This document shows, one piece after another, positions 51,439 through 61,900 of a stretch of DNA of 64,000 nt. How positions within the stretch are numbered: position 1 is the stretch's first letter; every line of letters begins with the position of its first letter. Location: positions 62,001 to 126,000 of the forward strand of contig JAEWVR010000016.1 in NCBI GenBank assembly GCA_023459055.1, given 5' to 3'. The stretch is from Fibrobacterota bacterium. GTDB lineage: Bacteria > Fibrobacterota > Chitinivibrionia > Chitinivibrionales > Chitinispirillaceae. The notes under the pieces are model-generated. The model searched no databases, had not been told where the DNA came from, and saw only the letters and a list, made by a program, of their open reading frames with translations. The position numbers and the translations under genes are program-made.

Positions 51439-53211
51439 ATGATACAATCAGATAGCATAAATTATAATAATCAGACACCTCTTGGTTTCATGCTTTCACA
51501 TCTCCGTAAACATTGGTTATCATTAACTGCCGGTTTTCTGGTGTTGGTTGCAGTTGATGGTATTCAACTGATTATTCCCGGAATAATCCGGAAAATTCTT
51601 GATGTTGTAGCGGATGAAACTTTTACACCGGATACGATTGCCAGGAGTGCGCTGACAATTTTCGGACTGGCATTTCTGATGCTGATTTTGAGGTTTTTCT
51701 GGCGCTACCTTATTGTCAGGCCATCACGTATTATTGAACAAAGCATGCGGAATTCCATGTTTGAAAAGCTGCTCAAACTGTCATCATCATACTTTAACAA
51801 AACAAAAGTAGGTGACCTGATGGCGCTTTTTATTAATGATCTTAACGCAATAAGAATGGCTACCGGTATGGCACTAATCGGCCTGTTTGATGCCATATTT
51901 CTGAGTACAATGTCGTTACTGTTTATGTTGTCAATAAGTCCGGAATTGACAATGTATACAGTACTGCCATTGCCGCTGATAATTTTTATTTTTATCAAGA
52001 CAAGTAAAACTATCCAGAATCGCTACACGGATGTACAGAACGCATTTGATAGTATTTCGTCACATACACAGGAGTCTCTTTCAGGGATCCGTGTGATAAA
52101 AGGATTCGTGCAGGAAAAGATGGAGCGTGACCGTTTATATGCTGCCTGTGATTCCTACGTTGATAAAAATATACGTCTGGTAAAAATATGGGGAATTCTT
52201 TTTCCGTCAATTACAATGCTTGCGTCGTCGTCACTGGTACTGCTGATTTGCATCGGCAGCAGTTTTGTCATGAACAATAAATTGACAATAGGACAATTTG
52301 TGTCATTTACTTTTTATATTAACCTCATGGTCTGGCCGATGATCGCGACAGGATGGGTATTTAACCTGCTTCAAAAAGGAATTGCGTCATCAAAGAGGGT
52401 CCTTGAACTGCTTAATACAATGTCTGATGTTTCCTATTCAGTTGTTAAGCCGGAAACTGCTCAGATCAACGGAGGAATTGAGTTCAGAAAATGTACCTTC
52501 AGGTATACTGCCGATAGTCGTGATGTACTTAACACCATATCATTTGCGATTCCACGCGGTGGCTCGCTTGGTATTATCGGACGACCAGGAAGTGGAAAAA
52601 CGACACTGGTTTCGCTGTTATGTCATGTTTACAAAGTAGAACGAGGACAGATTTTCATTAATGACATTGATATCAACGATATTCCGCTTTCTTCATTGCG
52701 TATGTCAATCAGTTATGTACCTCAGGATTCATTTCTTTTTTCAGACACCATCGCCGCAAATATCGGTTTCAGTCGTGGTGGTGTAATTGACAGGGATGAA
52801 ATTGAAAGAGTCGCGAAAATTGCCTGCGTCCATGATGATATTCTGGAGCTTACTGACGGGTATGCTACAAAAATCGGGGAACGTGGCATTACGTTAAGCG
52901 GCGGTCAGAAACAGCGTATAGCGATTGCACGGGCACTGCTCGCAGATTCATCGATACTTATCCTTGATGATTCACTGTCGGCTGTGGATCCTGTTACAGA
53001 ATCAAAAATCAAGATGAATCTCAAACCGGAGATAAAAAAGAAAACATCACTGATAATTGCACACCGGGTGTCGACAATTAGAGATTGTGATCAGATCATT
53101 GTCCTGTCTGACGGGCAGATTGCAGAACATGGTACACATGATCAGCTTGTGGAAAAAAATGGATTTTATGCGAGACTTTACGAATTGCAAAGCATGCAGG
53201 AGGAATCATGA
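51439..53211 (+). CDS. ABC exporter half-transporter A (degenerate Walker B)
   Basis: 590 residues: six-span type IV exporter membrane domain (about 15-320) and one nucleotide-binding domain (about 345-585). Walker A GRPGSGKTT, Q-loop VPQDSF, canonical signature LSGGQKQR, Walker B LILDDSLSAVD and H-loop IIAHRVS. The catalytic glutamate after Walker B is Asp, as in the degenerate half of heterodimeric exporters such as TM287/288 or LmrCD. Its stop overlaps the second half-transporter's start (ATGA), so they form a heterodimer. Likely substrates are drugs, lipids or peptides. Confidence 0.93.
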   Translation: MIQSDSINYNNQTPLGFMLSHLRKHWLSLTAGFLVLVAVDGIQLIIPGIIRKILDVVADETFTPDTIARSALTIFGLAFLMLILRFFWRYLIVRPSRIIEQSMRNSMFEKLLKLSSSYFNKTKVGDLMALFINDLNAIRMATGMALIGLFDAIFLSTMSLLFMLSISPELTMYTVLPLPLIIFIFIKTSKTIQNRYTDVQNAFDSISSHTQESLSGIRVIKGFVQEKMERDRLYAACDSYVDKNIRLVKIWGILFPSITMLASSSLVLLICIGSSFVMNNKLTIGQFVSFTFYINLMVWPMIATGWVFNLLQKGIASSKRVLELLNTMSDVSYSVVKPETAQINGGIEFRKCTFRYTADSRDVLNTISFAIPRGGSLGIIGRPGSGKTTLVSLLCHVYKVERGQIFINDIDINDIPLSSLRMSISYVPQDSFLFSDTIAANIGFSRGGVIDRDEIERVAKIACVHDDILELTDGYATKIGERGITLSGGQKQRIAIARALLADSSILILDDSLSAVDPVTESKIKMNLKPEIKKKTSLIIAHRVSTIRDCDQIIVLSDGQIAEHGTHDQLVEKNGFYARLYELQSMQEES

Positions 53212-55343
53212 GTAACCTGGAACATGATGAGGATCTTGCGCAGCAGAAACTGTTTAATATTGATGTAATAAAACTTCTGTTCCGGTATGTTTTCAGATAC
53301 CGCCGTTATCTGTATTATTCACTGGTGTTTGTTGCCGTTACTACTGCCACAACGCTGTATGTACCGGTACTGACACGTGATATAATTGACAAATATGTGG
53401 TTAATGCCGGATATATGGCCAGGAGGAATATTCAAAGCGAGTCACCAGATCAGAAACTGTTTAATGTAAAGATTGATAACGAGGGTGTTGTTCTTGATAC
53501 TCAGTGGGTGTTCATTTATCAAAACACCCTGAAACATTTTTCGAAAAAATTCATTGATTCACAGCGTGATAGAGACATCCTTTCAAAAAAGAAATATACG
53601 CTTGTCAAACTGAATCATGTCAGTAATGAACTTCGCATGAAAATTGATCGTAAAGCAGTTGGTCAATATTGTATCGTGATCAATAACCATCTGCTTATTC
53701 CGCAGGATGGTACACAAGTATTTACAGTTAAGGAAATGTCAGAATTGCGTTCGAATGACATGAAAATGGTCATTCTTTTATCCTTTGTCATTTTAGGACT
53801 CTTTGTAATCCAGTTCGGAGCATCATATTTACAGATTCTAGCCCTTATGAAACTCTCGCAAAAAGCAATGCGGGATCTCCGGACTGATCTGTTTTCGCAC
53901 ATGCTTTCACTTGAACTGTCGTTCTATGATAAAAATCCTGTTGGAAAGCTTGTAAACAGGGTAAGTAATGATATTGAGTCGCTCAATGAGCTCTTCTCAT
54001 CGGTCATTGTCAATATGTCGCAGAATCTGCTTATCATGGCAGGTGTTGTTATTATGATGTTTATTGCGGATGCATATCTTGCAGCATTGGTATGCTGTAC
54101 AATTCCTGTTCTGGTACTGATCATATTTGTATTCAGGGCGCAGGCCAGAAGTGCATACCGGCTTATACGCACAAAATTAACCGAGTTGAATACGTTTCTC
54201 AATGAGAATATCTCCGGAATTCGTATTACACAGGTATTTGTTCAGGAGAAAAAGCAGATCAAAAAATTCAGTGTGATGAATAATGAGATGTATCGTGCAA
54301 ATATTCGTCAGTTGAATGTTTATGCCATTTTCAGGCCGATGATCGATTTCTTCCGGTGGTTTGCAATTGCGACAGTTATCTATTTCGGGGCACAGTCAAT
54401 TATTGATGGCCGTATATCATATGGATTAATTGTAATGTTTCTTGCGTATATTGGAACGTTTTTCGAACCGATCGGTGATCTGGCAGAAAAAATTGATATT
54501 TTACAAAGTGCAACTGCTGCAGGGGAAAAAATACTTTCAATATTCAAGACTGATGCACGCAGGGAAATATGTGCAGGAGAGCAGACTGGTAATAGTGTAC
54601 ATATAGAAAAGTTTAATGGCGAAATTGTTTTTGACAATGTCTGGTTTGCATATGTGCCCGGAGAATGGGTACTTAAAGGCGTTTCTTTTACAGTCAGGCC
54701 TAAAACCACACTGGCAGTTGTCGGAGCTACCGGATCCGGGAAAAGCACTATTATCAGTTTACTTGCGCGGTTTTATGTACCTCAGAAGGGACGTATTACC
54801 ATTGATGGGGTTGACATTAACAGGATTCCATATGAGATCCTCAGAAAAAATTTATCTATTGTGATGCAGGATGTATTTTTGTTTTCACGAACTGTCAAGG
54901 AAAATATCATACTTAATGAATCATGGGATGCATTACGTTATGAGAATGTCATGCGCGATACCAATGCCGGAACCTTTGTCGAACGGTTGCTTCTGAAACA
55001 TGATGAAATGGTGATGGAACGTGGCGTTACATTTTCAGCCGGCGAACGGCAGCTTCTTGCGTTTGCGCGGTCACTCTATGCAGATCCGTCAATACTGATT
55101 CTTGATGAGGCGACATCAAATATCGATACTCACACTGAACTTCTTATTCAGGAAGCTATAGCAAAAGGTATCCGCGGAAGGACCTCGATTGCAATTGCCC
55201 ATCGTTTGTCAACAATCCGGAACGCTGATACGATCATTGTGATTGAACATGGTGGTGTAAGCGAATCCGGAACACATGAGCAGCTGATAGATAAAAAGGG
55301 AATTTATTATGAGCTATACAGACTTCAGTTTGACAGCGTATGA
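53208..55343 (+). CDS. ABC exporter half-transporter B with large extracytoplasmic insertion
   Basis: 711 residues. Compared with half A it carries about 120 extra residues (about 66-183) between spans 1 and 2, a polar, Lys-rich segment with strand-like pattern facing the periplasm. The nucleotide-binding domain has Walker A GATGSGKST, Walker B LILDEATSNID with the catalytic Glu, H-loop AIAHRLS, and a non-canonical signature FSAGERQL. Combined with half A, one composite ATP site is fully canonical (Walker motifs of B, LSGGQ of A) and one is degenerate. Confidence 0.93.
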   Translation: MSNLEHDEDLAQQKLFNIDVIKLLFRYVFRYRRYLYYSLVFVAVTTATTLYVPVLTRDIIDKYVVNAGYMARRNIQSESPDQKLFNVKIDNEGVVLDTQWVFIYQNTLKHFSKKFIDSQRDRDILSKKKYTLVKLNHVSNELRMKIDRKAVGQYCIVINNHLLIPQDGTQVFTVKEMSELRSNDMKMVILLSFVILGLFVIQFGASYLQILALMKLSQKAMRDLRTDLFSHMLSLELSFYDKNPVGKLVNRVSNDIESLNELFSSVIVNMSQNLLIMAGVVIMMFIADAYLAALVCCTIPVLVLIIFVFRAQARSAYRLIRTKLTELNTFLNENISGIRITQVFVQEKKQIKKFSVMNNEMYRANIRQLNVYAIFRPMIDFFRWFAIATVIYFGAQSIIDGRISYGLIVMFLAYIGTFFEPIGDLAEKIDILQSATAAGEKILSIFKTDARREICAGEQTGNSVHIEKFNGEIVFDNVWFAYVPGEWVLKGVSFTVRPKTTLAVVGATGSGKSTIISLLARFYVPQKGRITIDGVDINRIPYEILRKNLSIVMQDVFLFSRTVKENIILNESWDALRYENVMRDTNAGTFVERLLLKHDEMVMERGVTFSAGERQLLAFARSLYADPSILILDEATSNIDTHTELLIQEAIAKGIRGRTSIAIAHRLSTIRNADTIIVIEHGGVSESGTHEQLIDKKGIYYELYRLQFDSV

Positions 55344-55415
55344 TCCTCGTTAATGACAAATGCGATAGCGGTTATGTAAATACCGAAATTGAAAAGTGAG
55401 GTCAGGGGATCAGAA

Positions 55416-56549
55416 ATGAAAATTGTAATTGCATCAGATTCTTTTAAAGGCTGTTGTTCATCACTGGAGATCGGATCTGCTATAGAAACGGGTATCAGGA
55501 GGGTATTTCCTGATGCCGATATTAGCACAATCGCAGTTGCTGATGGCGGTGAGGGAACCGTTGATGCACTTGTAAATGGTCGAAACGGTGTATTACGGAC
55601 AGTTGCCGTGCAAGGACCTATTGATGATATGGTAGAGGCTCGATATGGCATTATTGATGGCACTACGGCTATCATTGAAATGGCTGCAGCATCCGGATTG
55701 CCACTGATCCCGCCTGAAAAAAGAAATCCGTTTTTTACAACGACCTATGGTACCGGTCAATTAATTAAAGATGCCCTTGACTGCGGATGCAGAAAAATCA
55801 TTATGGGAATCGGGGGTAGTGCTACCAATGATGGCGGAGCGGGAATGGCTCAGGCGCTTGGGGTGAAATTTCTTGATAGTCATGACAGATCAATTGATAA
55901 AGGTGCAATTCATCTTGACAGAATTAAAACCATCGATATGTCGGGACTGGATAAAAGGATTCAGGAGTGTCAGGTCATAGGTTTATGTGATGTAACCAAT
56001 CCTTTAACTGGTAAAAATGGAGCATCATACATCTACGCGCAGCAGAAAGGCGCAAAAGAAGAAGATCTTCCAAAACTTGACAAAATACTTTTCAGTTTTG
56101 CACGAGTCATAGAACATCAGCTTGGTGTTGACATTATGAGTATACACGGAGGCGGTGCGGCAGGTGGACTTGCAGCCGGTCTTGTCGCATTCTGTAATGG
56201 ATCACTGCAAAAAGGAATTGACACAATATTAACACTTGTTGATTTTGACAATGTGATCAGGAATGCTGATCTGGTGATCACCGGAGAAGGGGCTCTTGAT
56301 GGACAGAGTGTCAATGGAAAAGTGCCTGCCGGTATTGCAACTGCTGCTGCAAAGTACGGGATTCCAGTTATTGCACTGACTGGTACAATTGGAAACAATG
56401 CTGACAAAGTGTATACCGCCGGTATTACCAGTGTGATGAGTATTGTCAATGCACCAATGTCTCTTGAACATGCAATACGCAGCTATCAACCACTTGCCGC
56501 TGATGCATCAGAGCGGCTTATGCGGATTATTCGCATTTTTCGAAAATAA
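55416..56549 (+). CDS. Glycerate kinase (type I, GlxK/GarK family)
   Basis: 377 residues from ATG 55416 (AGGGG upstream); an in-frame start at 55389 adds nine polar residues and is less likely. Family blocks: KIVIASDSFKGCCSSLEIG, AVADGGEGTVDAL, EMAAASGLPLI, IMGIGGSATNDGGAGMAQALG, LCDVTNPLTGKNGAS, HGGGAAGGLAAGL, TGEGALDGQSVNGKVPAGIA. It makes 2-phospho- or 3-phosphoglycerate from glycerate and ATP. It follows the ABC genes by 72 bases. Confidence 0.93.
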   Translation: MKIVIASDSFKGCCSSLEIGSAIETGIRRVFPDADISTIAVADGGEGTVDALVNGRNGVLRTVAVQGPIDDMVEARYGIIDGTTAIIEMAAASGLPLIPPEKRNPFFTTTYGTGQLIKDALDCGCRKIIMGIGGSATNDGGAGMAQALGVKFLDSHDRSIDKGAIHLDRIKTIDMSGLDKRIQECQVIGLCDVTNPLTGKNGASYIYAQQKGAKEEDLPKLDKILFSFARVIEHQLGVDIMSIHGGGAAGGLAAGLVAFCNGSLQKGIDTILTLVDFDNVIRNADLVITGEGALDGQSVNGKVPAGIATAAAKYGIPVIALTGTIGNNADKVYTAGITSVMSIVNAPMSLEHAIRSYQPLAADASERLMRIIRIFRK

Positions 56550-56570
56550 CGATTTAAAGAAAGAGCATCA

Positions 56571-57797
56571 ATGCCACTTACTGTTCTTGTTGATATGTCC
56601 GGCTTGAAACCGGTACGACCTGATCAGGTCTGTATTCCTGTGGAGGTGGAGTTGGGGAGCAATGCCGGTAATTTGCCAGTTGGTAGTGTATACCGGGCAG
56701 ACAGGACAATTGATGTGCTTTCGATTGCCGCAATTATCGGCAGTTGTAATCTGAAACAGGGTGAAATAAATGCATCATTTTTTAAAGGCAAGATTGACAC
56801 TTTGCAAAGGCTTTTTCCATTCAGACAAAAACCGTTTTTTTCAATTGTAGATATAAACCTGTCACATCATATGTCGTATCTGCTTGCTGTACTTGCTTTC
56901 CAGAAATTCGGAGCACGTAAGAATAAATTGATCATTAATTTTGATTCGCATGATGATTTCAGGAATATTGCGGATGTCACCTTTGACGGGTGGGGATGCG
57001 GCATCTTTAATGAATGTTTACAGAAAGAACTATCGTTTCCGAAGAAAAATCGTATAATGTACATGACATTAGGGAATGCCGTAAGGGTATGGAACAAACT
57101 TCCGGCTGTTGGAATTGCCCTTGCGCAGTATTTCAGGGATACTGCCGGTCCGCAGGTAATAAAACGGTTTAAGGCTGATGGTAATATGTATTTCGTGATA
57201 AAACGGAAAAATGAGCAGTCCTCATGGGAATGGAAGTGGTCATCAACATTGACTCTGATATTGACTGATGAAACAATCAGGATGTTAATTGATAATGAAT
57301 GTATTGAACATATGCAAAATCACAATGCAAATTACAGCCTGTTTAAAATCAATACTGATATTACAGGATTACTGACGTCGTCAGATACAGGTCTTGATCA
57401 GGTATCATTTGATCGTTTTATCGAGGAGTTTGATGAACTGCGGTGTGTAAAGTCATGGGACACGTGCAGCCCCCGGGATTTTCTTGATGAGACAATAGTT
57501 GGAAATCTATCTGATACGGATGTGTATATGTCCATTGACAGGGATATAATGAAAAGAAGTTGTACCTACTGGGGAGATGGATTGTTTGATCCCTCTCAGA
57601 TACGGTCAACTGTGGAAAAAATGTTGAAATATCTGAAAACAAAAAAAGCAAATCTTGTTGGTTTTGATATCGTTGGCTTGCCGGAAAAAAATTGCACAAC
57701 AGCTTTTCCAAGCAATAATTCTGATGATTATGTCAGGCAGGCACATGAAGATCTTGAGTTTTTTAAAAATCAGATAGATCTGTTTACTACCGGGTAG
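56571..57797 (+). CDS. Arginase/deacetylase-fold-like protein (UPF0489-like)
   Basis: 408 residues. Two motifs recall the metal sites of ureohydrolases and histone-deacetylase-fold enzymes: IINFDSHDDF (D125-x-H127-x-D129) and VYMSIDRDIMKRS (D-x-D, about residue 322). A histidine pair (LSHHM, about 99-100) lies upstream where UPF0489 proteins have a conserved acidic/His site. UPF0489 proteins are uncharacterised. Overall identity to arginases is not visible beyond the motifs, so a metal-dependent hydrolase is only a hypothesis. It lies 21 bases after glycerate kinase. Confidence 0.55.
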   Translation: MPLTVLVDMSGLKPVRPDQVCIPVEVELGSNAGNLPVGSVYRADRTIDVLSIAAIIGSCNLKQGEINASFFKGKIDTLQRLFPFRQKPFFSIVDINLSHHMSYLLAVLAFQKFGARKNKLIINFDSHDDFRNIADVTFDGWGCGIFNECLQKELSFPKKNRIMYMTLGNAVRVWNKLPAVGIALAQYFRDTAGPQVIKRFKADGNMYFVIKRKNEQSSWEWKWSSTLTLILTDETIRMLIDNECIEHMQNHNANYSLFKINTDITGLLTSSDTGLDQVSFDRFIEEFDELRCVKSWDTCSPRDFLDETIVGNLSDTDVYMSIDRDIMKRSCTYWGDGLFDPSQIRSTVEKMLKYLKTKKANLVGFDIVGLPEKNCTTAFPSNNSDDYVRQAHEDLEFFKNQIDLFTTG

Positions 57798-57944
57798 TGA
57801 ACAGACTATAAGAGGTGTCTTCCAGTGTGCATGAAATAGTTTGTTTTAATCTGTTTTGCATATGTAATTAATGGGAGATGTTTTTAATATGTCAATAAAT
57901 ATGATGATAAATATTTTGATTCTAAAGAAAGAAGGATTTTAGAA

Positions 57945-58274
57945 ATGGCTGATATCCGTCAGTGTACATCACTTGATGAAGTTCGAACTGAAATCGATGC
58001 TCTTGACAGAAATATCGTTGCTCTGATAGCAGCACGTGCTGAGTATGTAAAACAAGCTGCAACGTTAAAAAAAAATACCGATGATGTAAAGGCACCGCAA
58101 CGGGTAGAGCAGGTAATTACCAAGGTAAAACAACTTGCTGTGGATACCGGCGTTGATCAAAATGTACTTGAGGCAACATATAGGGCAATGATCAATGCGT
58201 TCATCGCAGAAGAGACGGTACATTTTAATAAACGTGTGGAATCGAAGAAAAATAGTACAAAGACTGATGCATAG
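57945..58274 (+). CDS. Chorismate mutase, AroQ class
   Basis: 109 residues, all helical. It has the AroQ/PchB pattern: LDEVRTEIDALDRNIVALIAARAEYVKQAATLKK, with catalytic-site Arg, Asp and Lys in the first long helix, then PQRVEQVITKVKQLA and YRAMINAFIAEET. It converts chorismate to prephenate for Phe/Tyr synthesis; PchB-type isochorismate-pyruvate lyase activity is the alternative. It is free-standing, and no aromatic genes are nearby. RBS AAGGA precedes ATG 57945. Confidence 0.88.
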   Translation: MADIRQCTSLDEVRTEIDALDRNIVALIAARAEYVKQAATLKKNTDDVKAPQRVEQVITKVKQLAVDTGVDQNVLEATYRAMINAFIAEETVHFNKRVESKKNSTKTDA

Positions 58275-58943
58275 CTGATCTTCACACCAGACTTCAATTA
58301 TCGATATGCAGACATTCTGATACACTGGATAACCTCTCACTTTGATCATAGCCTGTTACTCATAATGAACTCTTAAAAGAAGGGTCCATCAGCATAAAAC
58401 CTGCAAGGGTCAGGTTTATGAAAGTTATACCTACTAAAATTTTATACGGTTCAAGTTACGATCCTTTCGAAACTTTGTCCATTTGATAGTAATCAACTGT
58501 TAATGCTTAAATCAAATTTTGTGCATACTTTTTCTTTCACACTAATAAATACATAGGGAGTATTATAATTCATTTAATAATAATGCTTTATGAATATTTA
58601 TTATAAAACAAACAATCAATCGATTTATTTCTGGATAGGTAGTGATGTTGTATTCTAAGGAATAATGTTTCAATAAGTACTGATGTATTTCAATAATATT
58701 GATATACATTCATTTCGGCAGCACTGTATAATAATAAGTCAGTAGGCATGTAATCATTTAGGTGTACGTATATTGCGCAGAAGATTTTTTTTACACGTTA
58801 GATCCTGACATTAAAGTATGAACTACAATGTCCTGGTGTTGCAACATTTTGCCACACCATAAATTGTATACAAGTAAGAATAATGCTCAATGAAAAAAAT
58901 GTTTAACAGAACAATCATTAAGGTATGACTCCAAGGATGTCTA
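58275..58943. other. AT-rich intergenic region, about 670 bases
   Basis: No gene seen. A weak hairpin CATAAAACCTG/CAGGTTTATG lies near 58392-58420. A perfect TATAAT is at 58727-58732 but no good -35 lies 17 bases before it. The region is richer in A/T than the regions to the left. Confidence 0.5.
58932..58940 (+). promoter_or_regulatory. CsrA-like site next to the start codon of the kinase-GGDEF gene
   Basis: CAAGGATGT matches the CARGGAUGU core of the CsrA consensus and ends three bases before ATG 58944, overlapping the only ribosome site (AAGGA). Flanking pairing is weak (GAC/GTC only). Confidence 0.4.
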
Positions 58944-61900
58944 ATGAATCTTGTTAATAAAGTAATCAGCCAAAAATATAGAATTTTGGAAAAAATAGCT
59001 GAAGGTGGCATGAGTATCGTTTGGCTTGCCTGCGATATTTCAAAGGGTATTGATGTTGCCATAAAGGTACTGAAAAAGGATGTTACATCAAACAGGGTTG
59101 AAGACATTATCCGGTTTAAAAACGAAGCGTTTACAGTATCAAAACTGCAGGAGCAGTCTATTGCTAAAATCTATGATGTTGGAGAGGATGATGGCATTTA
59201 CTATATCGCAATGGAATTTCTAAAAGGTCAATCTCTCTTCGATGCTATCAATCGGGATAGAAAATTTACAATTAAAGAATCTGTACAGATAATAGAGAAA
59301 GTCTGTAATGCGCTGAAATGCATTCACAATGCAGGGGTTTTACATAGAGACATAAAACCTGGCAATTTGATTATCAATGATGAAAACGCTGATCTTGAGG
59401 TAAAACTTATAGACTTTGGGGTATCACAGGTCAGGGATTTTGATATCAGCGATACCAGCGAAATTGTTGGAACACTTCATTATATGTCTCCGGAGCAAAG
59501 CGGTGTGGTTAACAGGATGGTAGATGAACGTTCAGACCTGTATTCACTTGGTGTTGTATTTTATCAACTACTTGCGCATCAATTGCCGTTTAAAGGTGAA
59601 ACTCTGGTAACATTAATTCATCAGCATGTTGCAAAAATACCTGATAGTCTTATAAAATTCAATCCTGAAGTTCCACAGATTCTGGAAAAAATAGTACTGA
59701 AACTCCTGGAAAAAGAACCGGAAAACAGGTATCAGAGTGCAAATGGTTTATTGGCTGATCTGGATAAATTTAAAAATGGGCAATCAGATTTTATACCTGG
59801 ACAACAGGACAATATAATAAAACTGAATTACAGAGCGAATCTGATTGGTAGAGATGAAGAATTCAGTAAGCTCACAGAATTGTTTAGTAATTCTCTAAAT
59901 GGTAACGGTAAGATTTGTTTCATTGATGGTGAGGCTGGAAAAGGAAAAACAAGACTGACAGAGGAACTTAGAAACCATGTTTACACAAAGGGTGGTTTGA
60001 TTGTTGATGCCAAATGTTTCCCGGGTGATAGCAAAGCGCCATATGGTGTTTTCAGTGATATCTTAAACTCCTTCCTAAAGGTTTATTCAAGGTTTGAAAA
60101 TGATAAAAAAGCAATCATAAAACAAAAACTGAAAAAAAACGTTGGTGAGCTTGGCAGAATTCTATTGAAATTAAATCCTTTAATTGAAGAAATACTGGGT
60201 GATTGCGCTGAGTTAGTTCCATTGGAACATGACGTTGAGAATAAAAGGTTTCAAATGGTGGTGAGCAAGTTTTTCTGTGATTTGTGCTTTACTCATGACA
60301 GGGGCTTTTTAATTGTTATTGATGATCTGCACTGGATTGATGAAGGTAGTCTTACGATATTAAGGAATATGTCAAATCAGATTGACAATTATCCAGTTTT
60401 GATAATCGGTACTTATAGAAGTAATGAGATAAATGATGAGCATATTTTACAAAAATTTATAATTAGTAAGTCATCTGCGGGTAAAAGTCTTGAAGAAATT
60501 CATCTTCAGGACTTTGATATGGATGTAATGCAACGTTTCATTTCCCGTCTGCTGTTTGACAATGGGGATACCATTAAAGAAATATCATCTTTTATCTTCC
60601 AAAAAAGTAAAGGCAATCCATTTTTCTCTATTGAAATTTTAAAACAAATGGTGAATGAGAATGCTGTTGAATACAAAAATGGTACATGGCAGATTAATAA
60701 AGAAACTATTAACAACATTCAAATTCCAAACAGTATAGTTGATATTCTGGTTAAAAGAGTTCTTGATCTTGACGAAGAACAACGAATGCTTTTATCATAT
60801 GCATCAGCGATTGGAAGACAGTTTGATATGGAGTTCCTTTTCGAACTCGCTGATATGGACAAAGAAAAAGTTATACAAATTATCGATCGTTCTGTAAACG
60901 AGCAATTTCTTGAAAAGAATTTTAATAATCATGGAAAGATTCTGTTTATCCACGACAGGGTAACGGAAGCTTTTTACAAAAATATCGGATTGGAAAAGAA
61001 GCAGAAACTTCATAACCGGATCGGAAGAATTATTGAATCCAGAAATTCATCAAATATACAGAATGTCATCTTTGACCTTGCATATCACTTTGTTGAAAGT
61101 GGTGATACAGATAAAGCTTTAGAATATGTTTACTCTGCCGCTTTAAAGTCAATGGAGAATTTTGCAAGTGAGGAGGCTGTAAGGTATTTCCTCTTAGCTG
61201 CAAAGTTTCTGGAAGAGAAGGGCGGGCAGGGTAGTAAACAATGGATTGAATGCATTAAAAATGCCGGAAATATGAACATATTTGATGGAAAATTAACTGA
61301 GGCTCAGGAGTTATTTCAAAGGCTCCTTCCTTATTCAAAAAATTCCATATTAGAAGCTGAAATTTATCATTCAATTGGCATGGTATATTTTAATTCAAGT
61401 CAACATGATAAAGCTGCAGATTATTTTAAGAAAGCCCTTGGAATCCTTCACGAGAAAATTCCAGGTAATAATTTTTTTATGGTAGCTGGGATTATTAAAG
61501 AGTTAATTGTACATTCGATTAACCGAAATGTAAAATATTTACAAAATAAAAAGAAAATTAGCTCTCCCGTAAAACAGAACAGTTCACTTAAAATATCAAT
61601 TTTGGACAATCTTGGTTGGCTCTATTTGTCGACAAATACACTAAGCTATATTTACATAAAAGTAAAATCAGTAAATGTATGTCTAAGGGAATTAGGTTTC
61701 TCAAGAGAATTAATTCGTTCTCTTGCAAACGTAGGTTTCATATTTGGAATTATGAGATCATTTAAGACGGCATTTAAATACTTTGAGAATGCGTTTACAA
61801 TTTCAAAAGAACTAAAAAATGAGATAAGCTATTGTGATGTTAATTTGCCATGGGGATATACGCTTCAATGGAAGGGAAATTATGAAGAGGGTGCACAAAA

